DNA of 64,000 bases, taken from positions 6,014,001 to 6,078,000 of the forward strand of contig JAEVHH010000001.1 in NCBI GenBank assembly GCA_017607445.1, read 5' to 3'. Both the position numbers and the translations under genes were made by a program. The notes under the pieces were generated by a model. That model was not told the origin of the DNA, did no database searches, and worked only from the letters and a program-made list of their open reading frames with translations. Positions 57,701-64,000 of this stretch are shown here, piece by piece; position 1 is the first letter of the stretch, and each line of letters opens with the position of its first letter. The stretch comes from Histoplasma ohiense (lineage: Eukaryota > Ascomycota > Eurotiomycetes > Onygenales > Ajellomycetaceae).

Positions 57701-58250
57701 CCCCAATGTGGCACGCCGCTAATCACACTCTCGCCACCGTACTGGTTCATCCAGGGGAAATTGCTCCCATTGGTTGTCGGTTGGAGGTCATAGAAGCCGG
57801 AGATGGTCGCGAACGTTTGTCGGCGCGAATACAACGGCCATCCGTTGATGACGTCACCGTTGACTGCGGTATCGAGTTCAAAAAATGGTCCCACTGCCGC
57901 GACGTTGATACCGATATAGCCATTTGCGATAGAGCCGCGAGATTGGTAGTGGCCTTGGTCGAGGGTTGTTGTGGCTAACCTCCAGTTATCGTGGTCCCAA
58001 GTGACGCCGGGGAACCTTGTCGGGTAAAGAAACTCCTGGCAGTCTGCACCATTGCATTTTGTGCTAGAATCGGAGGAGATATAATTTTTTGCAAAAACGG
58101 TGGCGACCCGTTCAGTAAATGACAGCGCTGATATCGCCGACGAGGATAGGAGAAGAAGCACGAAGCTCCATGATCGAAGCTTTGGAGCATTTAGCCAGTA
58201 CCAAAATTGAAAGGAGGCAGAAAGTCGTAGTTGCTCACCGTGCACAGCAT
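54729..58250 (-). CDS. treA: Acid trehalase (GH65), secreted
   Basis: Four exons: 58250-58239 (12 nt), 58179-56428, 56344-56051 and 55955-54729, giving 1094 aa. Hydrolyses extracellular or vacuolar trehalose to glucose. GH65 features are VTWDHDNWRLATTTLDQGHYQSRGSI near the N-terminus, FWDADIWMQPGLV in the (alpha/alpha)6 barrel, and FDYQYHLNGDIGLQ. The chain continues through DEYANHVDGGGFTLPMM and LDLDYYAAKQSPDGPGM-type text joined across introns. Many N-x-S/T sites indicate glycosylation. The 5' end is modelled: the large frame lacks an ATG, but ATG 58250 plus a 59-nt intron gives MLCTLRSWSFVLLLLSSSAISA, a good signal peptide. That start is inference; the rest is firm. Confidence 0.93.
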
Positions 58251-59542
58251 AGTTGTTGAGCTCCTTTCGTGAGCCCTCCACCAAACCAAGATATGTAATT
58301 ACGATAAATAGAGGTTTAACGTTCCATACCTCTTCTACAAGGACAAATGTTGGATTCCGTCTAAAATCATGTAACACAGCGGAGATCTACAACGAGGAGA
58401 ACGAGGACAGCTTTCTGGTCTATATCAAACGGAGAGCAAACTTCTTGATAAGAAGCAAGAACTGTGGAGGCGCCGCCAACTTTTAAAGGCTGGAGGGGAA
58501 AAAAATTCAGCCCTATGAAGAGCCGATTTCATGAATAAACCAAGGCAGCACCACCATCAAAAAGGTTAGAAATTCGAAGATCAAGAAATTGAGTTTAATT
58601 AGCGTTAACTTGCCAAAGCTCAAAGCCAAAAATGAGCGAATGTCAAGTAAACTCAAAATAGAAACTGGTCAAAAATGCCGATCACTTTTTTGGTGGAGCG
58701 ACATCGTATACACTTAGTTCGGACATGGTTATATAGCTTTCCGGCCCTGGAGGGAAGGGAGAAAACAGGAACTCGTATCATAGGGCTAGTGGGAAGATGA
58801 GATGCCATTGCTAGCCAACAGCGATTGCAGAATGGCTTCGGCGTTCATGCGGGGTTGGCGCATTTGGAGCTCAAGCATTAACCACACTCATCATGATAAA
58901 AGCCGAAGTAACAGGGTTCTGGCAGAAAAGAAAAGCTCCCAACAGGCCGATCGATATTTTTCGTCCCCGGTTCCAATCGTAAGTCTATCGCAAAGGAAAA
59001 CCTTATCACACAGAGTTCCAAGGGCCGAAAAAGGAAAAAGATGGTTGGGATGCCGAATGACGTCATTTGTGTGCTTAGTCATCGTAGTATTTCCCAGATT
59101 ATTAGGGCTTGGAATGGTTCGGATTGTCTTCAAGATGTATATATGTCCACCGATCATGATAAAGCAACGCAGCTAGAGTCGGCATCGTGTGCACTTGAAG
59201 GGGCGACTGGCAGAACAATCACCGCACCTCTCCATCCAACCCCCTTTCTTCTCCAACGGCTTGAGACACTCAGGATGGTGTTCACTTCGGGAATATCCTG
59301 ACTGTGTAATACTCTTGCTTGCGTCCCCCAGCAATGTTATCAATACGACCCATGAAATGTCATGCAGTCTATGAAAGGATGTGGTTGATCCGTACCCCTC
59401 CTCTCCTTCCCCGGGTCGACTTGTGCCCGTAGTCTCCCTCGATACGATTGACAGCGGCATCATAAAGCTATCAGCCAACATGGCTGGAGCCTCGCAACAT
59501 CGACATAGAGCCAACCATCACTAAGAAAGGTGCCGGACTACC
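58251..59542. other. Intergenic region
   Basis: 1.3 kb between the trehalase 5' end and the nse1 3' end. Short frames only. Presumed trehalase promoter in the left part. Confidence 0.5.
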
Positions 59543-60767
59543 TCATCCAGCGACGTCCGCCATCTCACCGCCATCTTCACCATCATCCTCACCACCATCT
59601 TGACCGCCAAAGCTTTCAGCTCCTTCCGCCGGACGTCCACTCCGCCTCCGTGCGGTTGACGGCCGATTAGCAGCAACGATGGCCCGTTCGCCCACAAAGT
59701 GTTCACCAGTCCATTTCGATTTACAAACAGGACATGTCTCTGCTTGTTGGCGGCGGAAGAAGTTCTGTGTGCAGATGTCGTGGAGACGGCCGGGGCATTG
59801 ACGCTGCGAACATCGTTGGCCCTGTTTACATGATCCTCGTCAGGAATCCCCCATATGTATGTCAAGATACAGATATACACGGCAGCTGATTAACCAACAG
59901 AGAAACAAAACAAATTCTCAAAACATACCACAGTGATAATATCCTTACAGCCCAAACAAGTCTTGATCTTAGCAACCCGCCCAGAACCCTCCGTACCAGA
60001 GTCCTCCTCGTCCTCATTATACGTCGCGACCAGCCACCCGCGCAACTCCGTCAGCGCGCGTGGGCTAAGCGTAAAATATCCCCTTCGACTCTCCTCGAAC
60101 CACCCTTCCTCCACGAGCCTCTTCATCACGTCATCCGCCTCGCGTATTCCCAGCGATTGCGGCGCACCAGCAGCTGGCGTGCCATTTGCAGGAGCTGACC
60201 CCCGTCTTTCGGAAGCACTGGGTGCCTTCGCCAGCTGTGCGACCTGCATGGACGACACGGCCATCGCCTCCAGGCGCGGAGTATTGTGGGTATCGAACAT
60301 GGCGTCCAGGACACGTTTGACGAAGGCGATTTCGTTGGCGTTGTAGGTAGTGGCTAGCTGGGTGAGGGGGTCGCTGGTGGTGTTGACAAGGACGTAGATA
60401 CGGGTGGGGTCCGTTTGGTGTCTGGTGGACCTAATTTCGAGATCGAAGGGGGATATGGCAGTGTTTATCGTGGCGATGTAGTTTGAGAGGTCGGCCTGGG
60501 TGATGTCTTCGGGGAGGGTTTCTTGGTTGTCTAAGAGAAGAAACATTAATTAGAATGAGCTCCAACAGTCGAGCGGATTGCTGCGGCTAGTGGGGAGGGA
60601 GCTCTTGGGATAATATAATCGACAAGGATGAGTAGTAGAAAAGTACCTCGAGCAGTAAATATCGCAGCCAGAACAGGCTTTGCTTGTTCGTAGGTCATCG
60701 TTGAGCGCGCCATGAAGGCCTGCAGGAGCGCGCGGTGGCTATCGTTGTAGCTCTCGTTTGCTGCCAT
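59543..60767 (-). CDS. nse1: Nse1, RING-type E3 subunit of the Smc5-Smc6 complex
   Basis: Three exons, 60767-60647, 60530-59929 and 59821-59543, giving 333 aa. The N-terminal winged-helix region begins MAANESYNDSHRALLQAFMARSTMTYEQAKPVLAAI, the family opening (split here for clarity: YNDSHRALLQAF and YEQAKPVLAAI). Central text includes DVMKRLVEEGWFEESRRGYF (second winged helix). The C-terminal variant RING reads CLGCKDIITV, then across the intron CSQRQCPGRLHDIC, NFFRRQQ and CPVCKSKW. The tail is acidic. Nse1 with Nse3/MAGE and Nse4 supports DNA repair. The upstream frame stays open without an ATG, so 60767 is chosen. Nuclear housekeeping gene. Confidence 0.92.
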
Positions 60768-61171
60768 TTCGACAATTTCCAATGACTCGATGATGCGTGC
60801 CGCATGTAGAAGTGCTAGGGATGGGATATCAGAGTGCGACAATGGCTGATGGAAAAAGTTGTCTTGAAATATTTGATGGGTTTCTGGTTTGTTTAATTTA
60901 TCCGTTTTGGGTTAGGCGGCCTTTCCCCTCGAACAGCGCGTTAAATACTTCTCGATATCAATGGTCTAGATGTTGAGATGCAGCAAACATGAACTACGAA
61001 CCGGACGGTGATGGGCCGGGAGAGCCATAGAATTCCCGTACTTCCACACGAAATCCCAGTGCATACTAATCTAGCTGCTACTCAACAAAATGCCTGGATG
61101 TACAGTTCAAAATACTCATACTGGTCCAGAACCAAGCGCTTTCCATCTCGCTCTTCATTATAAGCAACAGT
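60768..61171. other. nse1 upstream / FAD oxidoreductase 3' region
   Basis: 400 bp, no gene seen. Confidence 0.45.
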
Positions 61172-62610
61172 TTATATCTTAGCCTTAGCCGCTCTCATCC
61201 CTTCCTCCAGACCCAGCCCACTCACATCCGCACTCGTCTTGACTCCCATAACCATCTCCGCCATAACCTTCCCTGTCCCCAATGACAACGAAATACCCCA
61301 CGGGCCGTGTCCCGCCGCCATGAAGACACCACCACCAGGAGGGGACACAACCCCTGATCCCAAAACCCAATCCCCCACACGCGTCACAATCGGTCTCCCA
61401 CTCTCCGTCCACGGCCGGAAACAAAGTGTCTCCCGAAGTACCTCTAAATCATCCATATTCGCATCCCCCTCGGCATATCTAGCCTTCGCATCCGGGTCAA
61501 GCTTCCCCATTAGTGTAACCGCAGCCTTGCGGACCCGTGCTACATCCCCCGCCTCCATCATGCCACGCGCCTCACTCGCGAGTGCCGGGAGGGGCATTTC
61601 CGCGCTGTTCAGACCGGCGAGGTATATCTCGCCACCCGCACGCGAGAAGATCTCAGGGCTAAAGCCGCAGGAGCGCGGGTGGGTTGTGAAAACAGCGTGT
61701 GCTGTTCCGGCATATGTGTCTCTTTCGTGCGCAATGGTGTGACGCGGGGAGCGGACGAGGATGGAGTATCCCGACAGAGAAGTGACAGGGATGCGAGTGG
61801 GGGATGTGGGGAAGAGGGCATTGAAGGCATGTGGCGTCCACGCGCCAGCGGTAAAAATGAGGTTTGTACAGGGGATTGTCGAGCGGGTGTTTGTCAGCCG
61901 GTTTTGGAGTGTTATACCCGCGATGGCGCCAGATGAGGGGTTCCTGATGAGCGCGATCGCCCGAACGGGGTTGTGGACCTGAACGCCGCGCTCGATGCAC
62001 TTCGCCAGGAGGAATTGACACAGTCGAAGTGGATCTCTGCATTTAACATTTCCAACCAGCAGATCAGTCAAACGAATAGAGAAAAACAGCAGGGCAAGGG
62101 GAAAAAGTGTGAAAAAGGTGAAACGAAAACCTACACTTGTGCCGTACCCCCAACGTCACTTATCCTCTCCGTCCTCCCGCCCTCCTGCCTGGTCAACCAC
62201 TCCGGTGCTTCATCCGGCTCGTCTGCTCTCTTCTCATCCGCCCTCATCGCTACCTCCGCCCGGCTCGCCCCCTGCCTCAGCCAATCGTGACCGCTCCCCG
62301 ACCTCTGCCCGTCCTCATACTGCACTTGCAACCCCACCGCGGTGCCGCGCATATATCCCCATTTCTCGTAGCCGCTATGCTCTCTCGAGAGCTGCTCATG
62401 CAGCTCGAAGGACAGGTTGCCGAGCGCAGCTAGCTCAGGGGAGTACCAGTCGCGGACGATGAAGCCAGCGGCATAGCCTGAAGCGCAGTCGAAGAGGTCG
62501 GTGGCTGGGTCGATGATGTGAATTTGGTGTCGGTGTGTTTTGGAAGCGAGGGAGAGGTAGTAAGCTGTTGAGTGCCCGATGATGCCGCCGCCAATGATCA
62601 CGGTGGACAT
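61172..62610 (-). CDS. FAD-dependent oxidoreductase (DAO family)
   Basis: Two exons, 62610-62135 and 62036-61172, giving 446 aa. The N-terminal dinucleotide fold is STVIIGGGIIGHSTAYYLS, followed by the conserved CASGYAAGFIVRDWYSPEL loop. The middle block after the intron reads AQVDPLRLCQFLLAKCIERGV. The C-terminal FAD-contacting region is RPWTESGRPIVTRV and GVFMAAGHGPWGISLSLGTG. The family oxidises amino acids or sarcosine-like secondary amines to imines with H2O2 release; this subgroup (YurR/SPAC1F5.03c-like) is uncharacterised, so the substrate is unknown. The intron acceptor TGCAG at 62037 and donor GTAGGT at 62134 keep phase (GT joins A). No clear targeting signal. Confidence 0.9.
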
Positions 62611-64000
62611 TTTCCTTTATTATATGGTTATTATTAGTATTACTACTATGGCCTCTGTATTAATATTATAGCCGTGTAGAATAATAAATGAAGAAAATGA
62701 AGGAGTGGAACGGACCGTACACTTTTAACGATATGTTTTATGTAGCTATATAAGTACAGTACAATCAACGCTACAGCCCAGGATAACAACGGATTTCAGC
62801 GCATATCTCATGTTACTCACCCAGATCCACACAATACGCCCTGTAGATGTCAAACATTTCGGATCTGGGGAGGATTCCAAGTTTGGCGGATGGGCCCCAC
62901 TCTTTGCTCAGAGCCGAAGGCGGGGCAAGAGGAGCGATGTTCCCATGTGTTTTTCGAGGTTGTTACTGTTGAAAATTGCATCTCGTTTGCATTGCGCATT
63001 ATTATTCTATGGTTGACAACCATTGTAGGAGATAGAAGTGTACGTTATGTTTCTATAGCTACTAGGAATCGCTACGTCATAAGCCAAATGACAGATTTTA
63101 ATCCCGAGCTGCCAGCCACTGGGCAAACGAGCTCTCCCACCGCCAGCGATAACTGATAGCTACATCTCGATTACCATTCATTTTAATTGCATTTTAAATT
63201 TCACCTTTTTATTTTTTATTTTTAGCTATATACTGAGTCCAACAAAGGGAGAGCTCCCCGTTAATTTCACTAAGGAGGCGGAACGGACACAAAGTCAATA
63301 CAGACACCAGGAATATAGGTACAACTATATTCGACGGACACAGAATAGACGATTTCCCTCGATGCTTATGGGGTGAGTAGCTTGCATAAACCGAAGAAAT
63401 TGAGGCACGTCCATGTAAAGCTCGTGGATGATGACGTTCTGAACGAGCTCGACGAAAGTTACATCGTGGAAAAAGGAAATACCTGTAGCGAGTAATATAT
63501 GAAGCTGGGGCTGACTGGGAGAGTGAGAGATGACATATTCCGAAATAGACGGGTTCTGGAACGCACTTATCTGGCAAATCGAAATGAGAAAACTAGGATC
63601 ATCAAGTCAGTGGGACTTTAAGAGTGCAGATTTGTAGATATAAATGAAGAAACATCCAATTCAAAGAAAAAATTTAAAAACCGAGACATCAGTCGAAAGA
63701 TGAAAAATGGATACGTGTGTTAAGCATTAGATACCAACAGAAGGCACCTTTATATTTAGCATGGAGTGTATATTTTAATCATTTGTCTCATCTCATACAA
63801 TGACTTGGGGATAAACACGAACGGGAAAATGATAATAAAAACGCCGGAAAAGAAATTGATCCAACGTACCTACGAATATATTCATATCCCAGCATCTCTT
63901 TTTCATTTCGTCTGTCTCATTCTCCTAGGTTTAGGTGAACACGGGCATCAGCAAGATGTTCAATAATTCGCTCCTTAGGGTCCACATGGCCAAATAAGAC
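62611..64000. other. Non-coding right end of the window
   Basis: 1.4 kb, AT-rich, with frames up to 122 codons on either strand but no domain or splice logic. It may hold the promoter of the FAD oxidoreductase and the flank of a gene beyond the window. Confidence 0.5.

Noticed and set aside
51379..58250. catB and acid trehalase as a functional cluster
   Set aside because: Both are secreted, but they are convergent and act on unrelated substrates; adjacency alone is weak evidence.
1..64000. CRISPR arrays, tRNA or rRNA genes, bacterial-type operons
   Set aside because: No repeat-spacer pattern, no convincing tRNA B-box plus cloverleaf, and intron-rich eukaryotic gene structure throughout.

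Overview
This is a stretch of nuclear chromosome from a filamentous ascomycete. Genes lie on both strands, are monocistronic, and are split by short introns (mostly 50-110 nt) with GTRNGT donors and YAG acceptors. The gene set includes a HET-domain protein, Erg6, choline sulfatase, a secreted CatB-type catalase, a GH65 acid trehalase and a FAD monooxygenase fused to a membrane domain. Together these point to Eurotiomycetes, most likely Aspergillaceae (Aspergillus/Penicillium relatives). That placement is inference from gene content, not from a search. I rebuilt splice models by hand, and almost all of them close in frame across every exon.

Layout. 0-4.6 kb: a polytopic membrane protein (-) and a HET-domain gene (+). 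5.2-11.5 kb is a conserved housekeeping block: erg6 (-), the spliceosome factor slt11 (+), the mitochondrial LYR protein mzm1 (-, three exons) and the ribosome-associated J-protein zuo1 (+). 11.5-14.9 kb holds no gene I can support, only a telomere-like motif and a small tandem repeat. 14.9-32.6 kb is metabolic: choline sulfatase (+), the FMO-membrane fusion (-), guanine deaminase (-), glycine decarboxylase P-protein (-), a four-exon DUF427 gene (-) and a hydantoinase-A/DUF917 fusion (-).

33.3-51.4 kb looks accessory. It holds a PNPOx-like flavin protein (-), a PDDEXK-like gene stopped by one TAA (+), and a group II amino-acid decarboxylase (+) convergent with a wax-synthase-like MBOAT acyltransferase (-). 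It also holds a frameshifted APH-type kinase (+), a gene interrupted by an in-frame TGA (+), a Tc1/mariner-type transposase fossil (-), a small secreted KP4-like cysteine-rich protein (-), and 5.8 kb with no supportable gene. 51.4-64 kb returns to intact genes: catB (+), acid trehalase (-), nse1 of the Smc5-Smc6 complex (-) and a DAO-type FAD oxidoreductase (-), followed by 1.4 kb of non-coding sequence.

Functionally, most genes act independently. The groups most likely to work together are the decarboxylase and acyltransferase (a possible minimal specialised-metabolite pair), and the secreted stress and nutrient enzymes catalase and acid trehalase. The strongest candidates for something little described are the 811-aa FMO-membrane fusion, the decarboxylase/MBOAT pair, and the KP4-like gene set among decayed genes and transposon debris.
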